Assembly: GCA_014284505.1 (NCBI GenBank)
Contig: JAAFYY010000001.1
Location: 3,348,001 to 3,412,000 of the forward strand
Source: Streptacidiphilus sp. 4-A2
GTDB lineage: Bacteria; Actinomycetota; Actinomycetes; Streptomycetales; Streptomycetaceae
Length of the DNA stretch: 64,000 bases
Direction: 5' to 3'
Shown: one piece after another, positions 39,196-46,894 of the stretch
How the letters are laid out: the number at the start of each line of letters is the position of its first letter
Numbering within the stretch: the stretch's first letter is position 1
Notes under the pieces: model-generated
Database searches by the model: none
What the model saw: only the letters and a program-made list of their open reading frames with translations
Told to the model about the DNA's origin: nothing
Position numbers and translations under genes: made by a program

Positions 39196-39273
39196 AAGCA
39201 CAGAGGGCCCTTGGTGCCAAGATGCAGCGCCCTGCTGGACGAACGATCTTGGCACCAAGGGCCCTCTGTGCTT
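39196..39273. repeat. 28-bp perfect inverted repeat with 22-nt loop
   Basis: Arms 39196-39223 and 39246-39273 pair without mismatch; each begins or ends with AAGCACAGAGGGCCCTTGG or its complement. The loop contains a further GCAG/CTGC mini-stem. No T tract follows on either strand, so it need not be a terminator; it is a candidate origin structure or recombination-related site. Confidence 0.85.
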
Positions 39274-39395
39274 GGCTCCGCCTGGGGTGATGGCATGCGG
39301 GACGGCAGCGCCCTCCTTAGCCAGCTACGGCCGGTCACACGACGCCGCGCCGCTCCCGGCGCCGGGGCCCCGGTCGTGGCACTGAGGGACCACAA

Positions 39396-39446
39396 AATAG
39401 CCTGATGTCTCCCCCTCCTCAGTAGAGGGGGAGACATCAGGCTATT
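39396..39446 (-). terminator. 22-bp hairpin terminator after the DUF397 gene
   Basis: Arms 39396-39417 and 39425-39446 pair perfectly with a 7-nt loop CTCAGTA. Read on the minus strand it is followed by ATTTTG, giving a U tract just beyond the DUF397 stop at 39458. Confidence 0.85.
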
Positions 39447-39457
39447 CGAAGGTGGAG

Positions 39458-39673
39458 CTAGTCGATGAGGTGGTCGAATTCACCAGCCTTCACGCCGGTC
39501 AGAAACGCACGCATCTCTGCTTGAGTATAGGGGATGGGCTCCATTTCCAGGCGGGTGCTGGCCAAGGCCACCTCGCCCGTGGGCAACTTCTTCATCTTGA
39601 CGCACTCTGCCCCATTTCCGCTAGCAGAGCTCTTGATCCATCCATCGGGAAGCTGGGTGGCCTTGCCGCTCAT
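39458..39673 (-). CDS. DUF397 (BldB-family) protein
   Basis: 71 residues, intact: LPDGWIKSSASGNGAECVKM, then STRLEMEPIPYTQAEMRAFLTGVKAGEFDHLID, the DUF397 pattern. BldB of S. coelicolor belongs here. Its ATG overlaps the stop of the XRE gene (ATGA), so the two are translationally coupled. Pairs of XRE-DUF5753 and DUF397 proteins act as developmental regulators (WhiJ/BldB type), and some behave like toxin-antitoxin pairs. It is cargo of the element. Confidence 0.9.
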   Translation of the reverse strand: MSGKATQLPDGWIKSSASGNGAECVKMKKLPTGEVALASTRLEMEPIPYTQAEMRAFLTGVKAGEFDHLID

Positions 39674-40530
39674 AGCTCTTTCCTGATCCTTTCGATCAAC
39701 CGAATGGTTTCGCTTTGGGATAGTGCATGCTCTTGAAGGCGTTCGAATCGTCGCCGGGCTTTGCGTACATGAGCAGGTCGGTCCTCGTAGTCGCCTCCCG
39801 TCGTCTGCTCCTGGTAGAGAATCGAAGGAGTATCGCCCGGGAAGTCAAAGATGCTGCTGATTGAGCCTGTGACGGCCGCAGCGCCAGCAGCGAAGGGCAA
39901 AACACGCAAGGTCACATTGCTACGCTGCACAGCTGCCAGCAGGTGATCCAGCTGCTCAGCCAGGACGCGCACGCCACCGACCACAGTCCGTAGGGCGGCT
40001 TCCTGAATCAGGGCATCGTAGGCAACTGGAGTGCGGCGGGAGATGATGTCACGTCGAAGCAGCCGCATCTCAAGGAAAAGCTCTCGATATTCCAAGGACT
40101 GGTCTACATGGTAAAAGTCGGAGAGTGCAGTGATGTAGTCGCGTGTTTGCAGACATCCCGGGATGGTGGTTCCGCTGCTGATGGAAATCTTCTGAGCCGC
40201 GTCCTCATACATGAAGAAGCTTGTACCTTCTTCGAACACGCCGCGAAATTTTGCGTGCATCCACCACTTTGTCTCAAGCGATCTGCCCGCACTATACAAG
40301 CCTTCCAAATGTCCCCGAGCACGCTGGTCGACCTTATAGAGCGCGATCAGCTGCGAAAGCTGGCTTTCCGTTGGCCATTGCTTCCCAGTCTCGACACGCG
40401 ACATGCGGTCTTGAGACACCTGAAGCGACTCGGCCACCTGCTCCTGAAGCAGGCCAGCCGTTCGGCGAGCGTCGCGTAGCGCCGCACCGAGCATCTGACG
40501 AACCATGATCGGACTCGGGTCGCTGGGCAT
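39670..40530 (-). CDS. XRE-DUF5753 (WhiJ-like) regulator
   Basis: 286 residues, intact, from ATG 40530 with GGAGGGG just upstream. The HTH is ARRTAGLLQEQVAESLQVSQDRMSRVE; the DUF5753 domain spans about 95-280 (KWWMHAKFRGVFEEGTSFFMYEDAA, TIPGCLQTRDYITAL, LLAAVQRSNVTLRVLPF, SILYQEQTTGGDYEDRPAHV). Base composition is clearly less GC-rich than the surroundings, a sign of separate origin. It probably controls its own operon and the divergent gene at 40744. Confidence 0.92.
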   Translation of the reverse strand: MPSDPSPIMVRQMLGAALRDARRTAGLLQEQVAESLQVSQDRMSRVETGKQWPTESQLSQLIALYKVDQRARGHLEGLYSAGRSLETKWWMHAKFRGVFEEGTSFFMYEDAAQKISISSGTTIPGCLQTRDYITALSDFYHVDQSLEYRELFLEMRLLRRDIISRRTPVAYDALIQEAALRTVVGGVRVLAEQLDHLLAAVQRSNVTLRVLPFAAGAAAVTGSISSIFDFPGDTPSILYQEQTTGGDYEDRPAHVRKARRRFERLQEHALSQSETIRLIERIRKEL

Positions 40531-40743
40531 GATCCCCTCCTCCCAACTCGGTTGACCTCTCACTCTCGCATCAGCCTAGCGAGATGGATACACGTCCCCA
40601 ATCCGGCGTTGTTGCGCGTAAGGACTTGCGTACGCAGATGCAGACGCAGCACACTGCATGCGTAGGCATCACCGCGTTGGTGCGGTGGGCGTCCCCTTCG
40701 TGCTCGGCGGGCAACTAGCCCTCGCGCAACGGGAGGTAGTGCA

Positions 40744-41214
40744 ATGAGTGATCTCAACTCCGGGTTACCCCGACCTAGCGGGGGAAGCGAACAGAGCACG
40801 TCCGTGGCGTTGCCGGACGTGGGAGAACTGGCATATGACGTTCGGTCAGATCGCGTAGGCCAGGTCATGGAGCGGCGGGCCACCTACGCGATGCTTCGGC
40901 CCGTCGGTGGCGGGTGTGAGTGGCGGGTTCCGACGAATGACCTGGCTCCCGCCGATCATGCAGCGGAGCTGCGAGCGCGCGTGGCGGAACTGAACGCTGA
41001 GAGCCGGTCTGGCAGGTGGGGAACTGTGAAGCGTCGTCAGGTCACGCCGGACAACCTGGAGGGGGTCGGGTTTCCTCCCCGTCCGCCGCAGCCGGTAGCG
41101 GGCTGCGGCGTCTGCGCTCGGCATGTGCAGTCGATCGAAGCCGCTGACAATCCCACGAAGGTAACCGACTGCCGTGTGCTGATGTGGCGGCATCTGGAAT
41201 CCGCTCACGGCTAG
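40744..41214 (+). CDS. Conserved actinobacterial protein next to WhiJ/BldB-type pair
   Basis: 156 residues, intact. The central part AYDVRSDRVGQVMERRATYAMLRPVGGGCEWRVPTNDL is a small beta-barrel motif common in streptomycete proteins beside XRE/DUF397 pairs. The C-terminus has CGVCARHVQSIEAAD and WRHLESAHG, a CxxC/HxxH-like possible zinc site. GGGAGG precedes the ATG. Function unknown. Divergent from the XRE gene across 213 bp. Confidence 0.75.
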   Translation: MSDLNSGLPRPSGGSEQSTSVALPDVGELAYDVRSDRVGQVMERRATYAMLRPVGGGCEWRVPTNDLAPADHAAELRARVAELNAESRSGRWGTVKRRQVTPDNLEGVGFPPRPPQPVAGCGVCARHVQSIEAADNPTKVTDCRVLMWRHLESAHG

Positions 41215-41298
41215 CACGTCCCCATGGCGACCTTCGGGGCAATGGGTCGTGCAAGTGAGTCGATCATCAGTCCGATTTGAGAGTAGAGGTGTTCAGCT

Positions 41299-41549
41299 TT
41301 GGGACTACGGTGGTTATTTCGCTTCCGCCGGGCCGTAATTGAGGCGGACACCCAGAACAAGAATCTGTTCTGGGCGGAGTGCACTACGGACGCAACGGGG
41401 GAGGAGATCTGCGGCAGCTGGTCTCGGGGCTCGGAGTCCCGGAGAAGGTGGACATCTGGATCGCGGAGCACTTCCGCGAAACGGGTCACCGGAACTTCGA
41501 GAACTCCTCCACCAAGCCCGTTGTGGTGGCGCTGGGTGAGTGGCTGTGA
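41299..41549 (+). CDS. Small conserved protein (DUF7848-like), frameshifted
   Basis: TTG 41299 is the possible start (MGLRWLFRFRRAVIEADTQNKN). A frameshift near 41400 joins LFWAECTTDATGE to LRQLVSGLGVPEKVDIWIAEHFRETGHRNFEN, ending GEWL at 41549. The pattern C...WxxxHxxxTGHxxF resembles short streptomycete proteins found in pairs with the next gene. The stop overlaps the next start. Function unknown. Confidence 0.55.
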
Positions 41550-41779
41550 GCCGGTCCGCCGTTCGCCGGATGCATGGCATCCTGGCCCGCCGTACGGTGC
41601 GCCTCCGTTCTGGGGTCGGGCTCTCCCCGGCGGAGGAGTGCGCCGTGCTGGATCGCCTGATGGTGTCGTACGGCGACTTCCAGGAGGAGCTGGCGGAGCA
41701 GGGGCCGACGGAGTTTGAGCAGCGGCTGGCGTTGCAGCTGCTCGACAAGGGGAGCCCACCGCTGGATGGGGCGTCGTGA
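41540..41779 (+). CDS. Hypothetical small protein of the element
   Basis: About 79 residues from GTG 41540 (or GTG 41546, which overlaps the previous stop). It is helical and acidic in its second half (LSPAEECAVLDRLMVSYGDFQEELAEQGPTEFEQRLALQLLDK). Both ends overlap neighbours, so it is part of one operon from 41299 to 41874. No family recognised. Confidence 0.6.
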   Translation: MAVSRSAVRRMHGILARRTVRLRSGVGLSPAEECAVLDRLMVSYGDFQEELAEQGPTEFEQRLALQLLDKGSPPLDGAS

Positions 41780-41874
41780 CCGTCCTCAGTGAGTGGCGGT
41801 GGTGGCGGGCGCGGCGGATCGCGAATGCGTTCCTTGGCGCTGCGCAGGCGCGCGGCCGACAGGTGTGGCGATAG
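41776..41874 (+). CDS. 32-residue basic peptide
   Basis: GTG 41776 overlaps the preceding stop (GTGA) and reads MTVLSEWRWWRARRIANAFL, ending QVWR. It is basic and tryptophan-rich. A terminator follows 10 bp later, which supports it as the last gene of the operon. Size and charge would suit a recombination directionality factor or a membrane-active peptide; this is speculation. Confidence 0.45.
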   Translation: MTVLSEWRWWRARRIANAFLGAAQARGRQVWR

Positions 41875-41884
41875 GTCTCCGCTT

Positions 41885-41916
41885 CGGGTGCCCGGGGTTG
41901 TTGCCTCGGGCACCCG
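41885..41916 (+). terminator. Hairpin after the small-gene operon
   Basis: CGGGTGCCCG (41885-41894) and CGGGCACCCG (41907-41916) form a 10-bp stem with a 12-nt loop. Confidence 0.6.
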
Positions 41917-41954
41917 GGGCGTTCTGGTGAGGTGAACCGGAGGAGGATGAGGCC

Positions 41955-42011
41955 GTGCTGGAGCGGATTCGGCAAATCGTCCGCGAGAAGGGCGTGTCGG
42001 GCGCATCCTAG
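41955..42011 (+). CDS. Possible 18-residue leader peptide
   Basis: GTG 41955 follows GGAGGAGG with an 8-nt spacing and encodes VLERIRQIVREKGVSGAS before a TAG at 42009. The ribosome binding site is unusually strong for the region. It is very short, so translation is unproven; a coupling leader for the gene at 42049 is possible. Confidence 0.3.
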   Translation: MLERIRQIVREKGVSGAS

Positions 42012-42048
42012 GTGGGACGGAGTGTTCGGCCTGATCCTGGGAGGGTCC

Positions 42049-42192
42049 ATGGGTATCTTCGGCAGTGCGCGGCGGCCTGGGGACTGGAAGGTCCGGTGTG
42101 CGCAGTGTGGGCGCACTGTGGCGAAGTTCAGGGCCCGGGAGACGGTGGTTCGTGGTGTATCGGCGTGGGTCTGCGACTTTCACAGGCGCTAA
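42049..42192 (+). CDS. 47-residue CxxC protein
   Basis: ATG 42049 (GGGAGG upstream) encodes MGIFGSARRPGDWKVRCAQC, then GRTVAKFRARETVVRGVSAWVCDFH. The CAQC and late C/H suggest a zinc ribbon, a common form of tiny streptomycete plasmid proteins. A terminator follows 24 bp after the stop. Confidence 0.55.
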   Translation: MGIFGSARRPGDWKVRCAQCGRTVAKFRARETVVRGVSAWVCDFHRR

Positions 42193-42215
42193 GCAGGCGC
42201 GCTGAAGGGGTGTTG

Positions 42216-42248
42216 ACCCCGGTCATGCCAGTGTGGCGTGACCGGGGT
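42216..42248 (+). terminator. Hairpin terminator with T-rich tail
   Basis: ACCCCGGTCA-T-GCCA pairs with TGGC-G-TGACCGGGGT (42216-42230 and 42234-42248), with one mismatch and a 3-nt loop, followed by TCTTT. Confidence 0.75.
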
Positions 42249-42395
42249 TCTTTGCTGTTCGGGGCTTTCACAGAATCGACTGCGGGAACAATTCCACTGG
42301 GCGTCAATGGGCAGGTGGTGTGTCCGTGTCATGTGCGAGGCTGGAGGCGATCCAGGGCCCTGGCATATGACGGGGCGGGAGGAAGGGAGTGTTCG

Positions 42396-42719
42396 ATGCC
42401 TCTGGGGGCGGACGGCGAGTCAGCGATGGGCGGGAGCGAAGACGCGGACGATACGGACGGGGGGGATGTTTCTGCTCGGTGGCGGGGGCCGGTGGTACCG
42501 GGTGTGGACTATGAGTCGGCCTGGTTGGAGGCCCGGGCGCTGGCGAAGCGGTTCGACGCGCTGTTCGAGGATTTGGGCCTGCGGGGGGCCCGAATCGTGT
42601 ACGCGGTCGGCGGCTGGACTGACGCGGGCGAAAGCGCAGTCATCGTGCGGGGCGCGCTGCCGGGCGCGCGGGAGCTGCTGGAGCTGCTGGAGCGCGGGGT
42701 CCGTGCGGCGGGCAGCTGA
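42396..42719 (+). CDS. Hypothetical protein of the element
   Basis: 107 residues, intact, from ATG 42396 with GGAAGGGAG upstream. An acidic N-terminus precedes a compact domain: VDYESAWLEARALAKRFDALFEDLGLRGARIVYAVGGWTDAGESAVIVRG, then GARELLELLERGV. No family recognised. It is convergent with the GntR gene. Confidence 0.65.
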   Translation: MPLGADGESAMGGSEDADDTDGGDVSARWRGPVVPGVDYESAWLEARALAKRFDALFEDLGLRGARIVYAVGGWTDAGESAVIVRGALPGARELLELLERGVRAAGS

Positions 42720-42821
42720 CTGGTGACGCGTGCCCCCCTCGCCAGTGCTGCCTGCGCTCGTTCCCCTCGCGGTGTGGGTGGAAAAGGTGCTGGTGAGGGG
42801 GTGCGCGGAGCCGGTGGCCGA

Positions 42822-42858
42822 GGCTGCGGCCGGCAGGGACCGGCCGAAGGCCGCAGCC
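42822..42858. terminator. Hairpin between convergent genes
   Basis: GGCTGCGGCC (42822-42831) and GGCCGCAGCC (42849-42858) form a perfect 10-bp stem between the gene at 42396 and the GntR gene. Confidence 0.5.
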
Positions 42859-42917
42859 CTGCCGTCCGCAGCAGCGGCCACCGGCGGCGCTGGCGCGCCG
42901 CCCTTGAGCAAGTACAG

Positions 42918-43691
42918 CTACTTTCCGACACGGGTCCGGCGGGTGGGACGCAGGGTGTAGCTCAGCTCGACGGCGTCGGCGGGCAGGCTGGTGGTCTCCA
43001 GCATGAGCGGGCGCCGCTCGGCCTGGGTGCGGGTGATCCTGCGGGTGATCAGCAGGGGGGCGCCGTCGGTGTGCAGGGCTGCGCGCTCGTCCGGTGTGGG
43101 CTGGCGCGCGCTGACGCTCTCGACCCATTCGAGCGGCCCGTGCTGGGCGGCCAGTGCGGAGAAGGCGCAGGAAGCGGTGATGGCCTTGCCTCCGGGCTGG
43201 GCCAGGGGGGTGCCGGTGGCGGTCTCCAGCGGGATGAGGATGGTCTGGCGGACGCGGGCGGGTGGCTGCGCGGTGTGGGCCAGTAGGCGGGTGACCAGGA
43301 ATGCGGCTTCGCCGGTCGCGAGTTCCAGCAGCGCTGCTGCGACGGGGTCCAGGGTGACGCGCTGGAGGTCCGGGGGTTCCACGTCGGTCCAGTCGTCGCC
43401 CTGGGTGTTGTAGGACTGGGCGGTGCCGGTGATCGTTCGGTCCAGGGTGGTGCGGTCGGTGGTGGAGGGCGCTCGGACAAAGGTGCCCCGCCCCTGCTCG
43501 ACCGACAGCAGTCCCTCAGTGCGCAGGGCCTGGACGGCGAGACGAACCGTTGGTCGGCTGACCTCGTAGAGGCCGCACAGCTGGTCCTCGGTGGGGATCT
43601 GGGTGCCGGGGGCCCACTGGCCCCGCTGGATGGTGCGCCGCATCTGGTCGGTCACCTGCTGGTGGAGTGGCCTGTGCTTGATCGCCGCCAT
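42918..43691 (-). CDS. GntR-UTRA regulator (KorSA type)
   Basis: 257 residues, intact, from ATG 43691 (GGGAGA upstream). The winged helix reads PLHQQVTDQMRRTIQRGQWAPGTQIPTEDQL and VSRPTVRLAVQALRTEGLLSVEQGRGTFV. The UTRA domain spans about 95-250. In pSAM2 the equivalent KorSA represses pra and itself, silencing replication and transfer. Here it diverges from the gene at 43899, which starts the replication-transfer block, with a palindrome between. It therefore likely keeps the element quiescent. Confidence 0.88.
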   Translation of the reverse strand: MAAIKHRPLHQQVTDQMRRTIQRGQWAPGTQIPTEDQLCGLYEVSRPTVRLAVQALRTEGLLSVEQGRGTFVRAPSTTDRTTLDRTITGTAQSYNTQGDDWTDVEPPDLQRVTLDPVAAALLELATGEAAFLVTRLLAHTAQPPARVRQTILIPLETATGTPLAQPGGKAITASCAFSALAAQHGPLEWVESVSARQPTPDERAALHTDGAPLLITRRITRTQAERRPLMLETTSLPADAVELSYTLRPTRRTRVGK

Positions 43692-43734
43692 GGTGTCTCC
43701 CGTGGTCACTTCGCACAAATTTTCGACGGTATCG

Positions 43735-43748
43735 CCGCTGATCAGCGG
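43735..43748. promoter_or_regulatory. 14-bp palindrome, candidate KorSA-type operator
   Basis: CCGCTGATCAGCGG is a perfect palindrome 44 bp upstream of the GntR start and 151 bp upstream of the start at 43899. No second copy is obvious. Confidence 0.45.
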
Positions 43749-43898
43749 TCGTTCGCTGTGCCACTAGGGCTGTCGTCATGATGAATGCCCTTGCCAGTGC
43801 GGTCAAGGCGGGCGCATGCTCAGTCCCCCAGATTCATCAGGATGACTTTCCAATCGGAGGGTCGGGTGGCTGGGGTATTCCCTGATGGGGAGGGGTGT

Positions 43899-44299
43899 AT
43901 GACGCTCAAAAGTCTGCCGCTGGATGTGGAGCGGCTCGGGGCCGCGCTGTGTGTGATGGTGGCGCCGAAGGTGGATCCGGACGGTGTGCAGAAGGTGGAC
44001 CGGGACGGGGTGGCGACGTGGGCTGTGTCGGTGGCGCTGACGCCGGATGACGGGCGGGCGGCGCTGATCGAGGTGTCCGTGCCCGGTGAGCCGAAGGGGC
44101 TTGCGTCGGGGATGTACGTGAAGTTCACGGGGCTGTCGGGCTTCTTCTGGGAGATGAACGGCCGCCGGGGCTGGCGTACCGGGCCGAGGGGGTGGCTCCG
44201 GCGCTTCGTCCGCTTGGCCCGCCGCAGGACTCCGCTGCGGCAGAGCCTGCCGTTGCGGCTCCGGCTGGGAAGTCGGCGGCGGCGGGGGGTGGGAAGTGA
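43899..44299 (+). CDS. Conserved AICE/plasmid protein (position of pra), frameshifted
   Basis: ATG 43899 reads MTLKSLPLDVERLGAALCVM, then PDGVATWAVSVALTPDDGRAALIEVSVPGEPKGL and FTGLSGFFWEMNGRRGW. A shift near 44178 restores AYRAEGVAPAL and a Pro/Ala tail ending at 44299. The family occurs just upstream of tra genes in streptomycete elements, where the replication activator Pra sits in pSAM2. Identity with Pra is not shown. Overlaps the next start by one to four bases. Confidence 0.65.
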
Positions 44300-44560
44300 T
44301 GGCCGAGCGGTTGGACGGGTTGTGGCCGGAGCGGTCGTGGCGTGATCTGCGTGAGCGGCTGAGTGATCTGGGCTCGCTGGGTGAGGAGTTGGTGCCCGGC
44401 CTGGAGGTGCAGACGGCCCGGTTCCTGTATGCCGTGATCGCGCCGATGGCGGAGGATGCGGCGCGGCTGGCGATGGTGCTGGAGGCGCGCATTCGCCCGC
44501 GATGCTGCGGAGCGGGGCGTGGTGCTGCCGCCTCTGCGGCTGCCGGACGATGGCTCGTGA
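44299..44560 (+). CDS. Small conserved AICE protein, frameshifted
   Basis: Starts MAERLDGLWPERSWRDLRERLSDLGS (or GTG 44296), helical, with FLYAVIAPMAEDAARLAMVLEARI. A shift near 44500 restores RDAAERGVVLPPLRLPDDGS, ending at 44560. It is about 87 residues. It lies in a run of overlapping genes leading to the translocase. Function unknown. Confidence 0.6.
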
Positions 44561-45123
44561 GCGCGCCGTGGTGGGTCCCGGGGGCGGCCATGCCGGAGCG
44601 CCGGGAGCGGAATCGCAGCCGGATCGGCCCGGTGGCCGGGTGCCGGTGCCGGGGTTGCGCCCTGTTCGGTGCGGGCGTCGGCGACGCTGCTGGAGCTGAG
44701 CATCGCGGGTGGCATCGCCACCGCCTACTCCCTGCTCCTGCTGGGGCGCGTCCGCTGTTCGCGGCTGTGGAGGCGGTGGCGCTGATCTTCGGAGTGCACC
44801 TGGCTCCGGTGTTCCCGTTCCTGTACTGGGCGCTGGGGGCCGGGTTCTGGTGTGGCAGGCGGCGGAGCGGGGCCGCACGGGCCAGTCGCTGGGTCAGCGG
44901 CTGCTGCGGACGTGACCGTGGATGAGGGACACCGGTCGGCCGGTGGGCGCCGCGCGCTCGCTGGTGCGCAGCGTTGCTTCACGTGTGCGACATCGCGCCC
45001 TTCGGCTACGGCTACCTGCGCCCGGTCTTCCAGTACGGGGACAGACCTACGCCGATCAGATCACCCGGACTGGTGGTGACGGTGGAGACGATCAATCGAA
45101 TCGCTGTGGAGGTGGACTCATGA
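44550..45123 (+). CDS. RDD-family membrane protein, frameshifted
   Basis: ATG 44550 begins MARERAVVGPGGGHAG, with a Pro/Gly-rich N-terminus. Membrane helices follow: LLELSIAGGIATAYSLLLLG and LIFGVHLAPVFPFLYWALGAGF. The RDD-type region is ERGRTGQSLGQRLL, then after shifts RPVGAARSLVRSVA, APFGYGYLRPVF, QTYADQITRT and VVVTVETINRIAVEVDS, ending at 45123. Shifts near 44665, 44745, 44855, 44915, 44975 and 45045. RDD proteins are small transporters or channels. Its stop overlaps the translocase start (ATGA). A membrane role in transfer is plausible. Confidence 0.65.
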
Positions 45124-46510
45124 GTGTGTCGCGTTGCGGTGGCTGGTCGGCATGGCGTGTGCCGTGCGCGAGCATCCTGCCCGTGCTGCCGCGTCGTCGG
45201 GGATGTGCGGGCGCCGTGGGGTGTGTGGCTCCTGGTCATGGTGGCCACGGTGGTCCTGCGCTGGCGGTGACTGCTCCGGTGCTGCGGGGGCGGGCCCGCG
45301 TGGCGTGGTGGGTCCTGGTCGGGTTTCCGGCGGCGTCGCTGCGGATGCGGGCGTCCTGGTTGAAGCTCACCACGAATTCGGATCTGGCGGTGGTGCGTCG
45401 GCCTGCGGTGCGGCTGTTCGGGGATGTGATGGTCTCGGGGCGGGCGATCCGGATGGAGCCGCCGGTGCTGGGTTGCCCTGGCCGAGGCGGGATGGTCTGG
45501 TGGTGCGGGTGCGGATGCATCCGGGTCAGGTGCCGGAGTTGTATGCGGCGGCGGCCGGGGCGATGGCGCACGCGTGGCGGGTGCACACGGTGCGGGTGTC
45601 GTCGGTGAACCGTGGCTGGGTGCGGATCACGGCGGCGGCGTGGGATCCGCTGGCGGTGCCGTTGGTGCCGCGCAAGGTGCCTGTGGTGCTGCTGCGGGCG
45701 ACGGTCGGCCGGTGGGAAGACGGGGCGTCGGGGTGATCGACCTGCGGCGGATGACTCACTGGCTGATCACGGGAGCGACGCGGTCGGGCAAGTCGAACCT
45801 GCTGGCGGCGCTGGTGGTGCAGTGGGCTCCGCAGCGGGTCGCGCTGGTCGGCATCGACCTGAAGGGCGGTCTTGAGCTGTCGTTCATGCAGGCACGGCTG
45901 TCGGCGCTGGCCGCTACGCGGTCGGAGGCGTCGGTGTTGCTGTCTCAGCTGGTGGAGTTCGCGTTCGAGCGGATGGCGCTGTGCCGCTCGCTGGGCGCGC
46001 GGGACATCTGGGAGGTGCAGGAGAAGCGGCGGCCGGTGCGGTGATCGTGATCGTGGATGAGCTGGCGGAGCTGTATCTGATGGGGTCGGCGTCGGAGAAG
46101 GCCGAGGTGGCGCAGTGCGCCAACTCACTGCTGCGGCTAGCCCAGCTGGGCGGGGCCCTGGGGATCTACCTCGTGGTCGCGGGTCAGCGGGTGGGCTCGG
46201 ATCTGGGGTCTGGGTGACGGCGCTGCGGGCGCAGCTGGCGGGCCGGATCTGCCACCGGATGGCGGATGAGGCCACGGCTGAGATGACGCTGGGCGACCTG
46301 ATGCCGGACGCGGTGGCCGCCGCGCAGCTGATCGGCATGGATGAGCCTGGCGTGGCGATCGGCCTGGCTGATGGCGGCGGGTGGATGCGTGCGCGCTCGG
46401 TCCTGGTGACGCGTGAACAGGCGCGGCTGGCGGCTGAGGAGCACGCGGGGCTGACTCCGGTCCTGTCCGGGCTGGGCTGGATCGGGACCCGGCCGCAGGA
46501 CGCGTCGTGA
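45120..46510 (+). CDS. FtsK/SpoIIIE-type DNA translocase (TraB/TraSA), frameshifted
   Basis: ATG 45120 leads into a hydrophobic N-terminus, then WLKLTTNSDLAVVRRPAV and VRMHPGQVPELYAAAAGAM. The motor has Walker A in THWLITGATRSGKSNLLAAL, GIDLKGGLELS, Walker B-like IVIVDELAELYLMGS and LGIYLVVAGQRVGSDL. Shifts near 45235, 45275, 45475, 45735, 46040 and 46218. It is about 463 residues. TraSA-type translocases move double-stranded plasmid DNA between mycelia after recognising clt repeats. Its end overlaps the spread-like gene (GTGA). Confidence 0.9.
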
Positions 46511-46719
46511 GTGTCGTCGTCGCGATCACGGTCCTGCTGGCGGTGATGGCGTGGATGCTGCTCCGGAACAGCGAGGTGCGCTTTTGGCAGGGGCTGGTGT
46601 TCACGCTGCTGGGTGTGTTCCTGGCGGTGACGCCGATCGCACCGGAGTTGCGTGACCTGGCGGAGTGGTTCGTCACCAGCCTGACGGGTCCGAACCCGCC
46701 CGCAGCCGGCCATTCCTAG
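46507..46719 (+). CDS. Small two-helix membrane protein (Spd-like)
   Basis: 70 residues, intact, from GTG 46507. Two hydrophobic helices (VVVAITVLLAVMAWMLL and FWQGLVFTLLGVFLAVTPIA) with a short basic link. Position directly after tra matches the spread (spd) genes of pSAM2-type elements, which help intramycelial plasmid spread. The assignment is by position and topology; sequence similarity was not tested. Confidence 0.75.
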   Translation: MSVVVAITVLLAVMAWMLLRNSEVRFWQGLVFTLLGVFLAVTPIAPELRDLAEWFVTSLTGPNPPAAGHS

Positions 46720-46747
46720 ATCATCTTTTATTCGAACTGGAGTTCGC

Positions 46748-46894
46748 ATGATGCGACCAGCAGTGCCTTGCGGGTCTGCCGTTGCCGTTGTCGTCGTTCG
46801 TCGCAGCCGTGTCGTCCTGGGCTGGTGCCGGAGCGGGTGGGTGCTGGTGTGGCCGGGGCGTCGTATCCCGCCGGAGTGGAGTCGTCCGCCATGA
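46748..46894 (+). CDS. 48-residue hydrophobic peptide coupled to rep
   Basis: ATG 46748 (a second ATG follows at once) encodes MMRPAVPCGSAVAVVVVRRS, then RVVLGWCRSGWVLVWPGRRIPPEWSRPP. Its TGA overlaps the rep ATG (ATGA). It is probably a translational leader or a small membrane protein. No family recognised. Confidence 0.45.
   Translation: MMRPAVPCGSAVAVVVVRRSRVVLGWCRSGWVLVWPGRRIPPEWSRPP

Larger units (their letters stand above)
39035..39457. other. 423-bp gene-free left end of the element
   Basis: It holds a GCGC-TGAGCT-GCGC hairpin with six T at about 39097-39116, the 28-bp inverted repeat at 39196-39273 and the terminator at 39396-39446. I found no protein gene. Such an end could carry the replication or transfer origin. 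Confidence 0.5.

Noticed and set aside
42012..42395. N-terminal extension of the gene at 42396 reaching back to 42012
   Set aside because: It would run through the CxxC gene and a terminator hairpin, and a good binding site precedes 42396.
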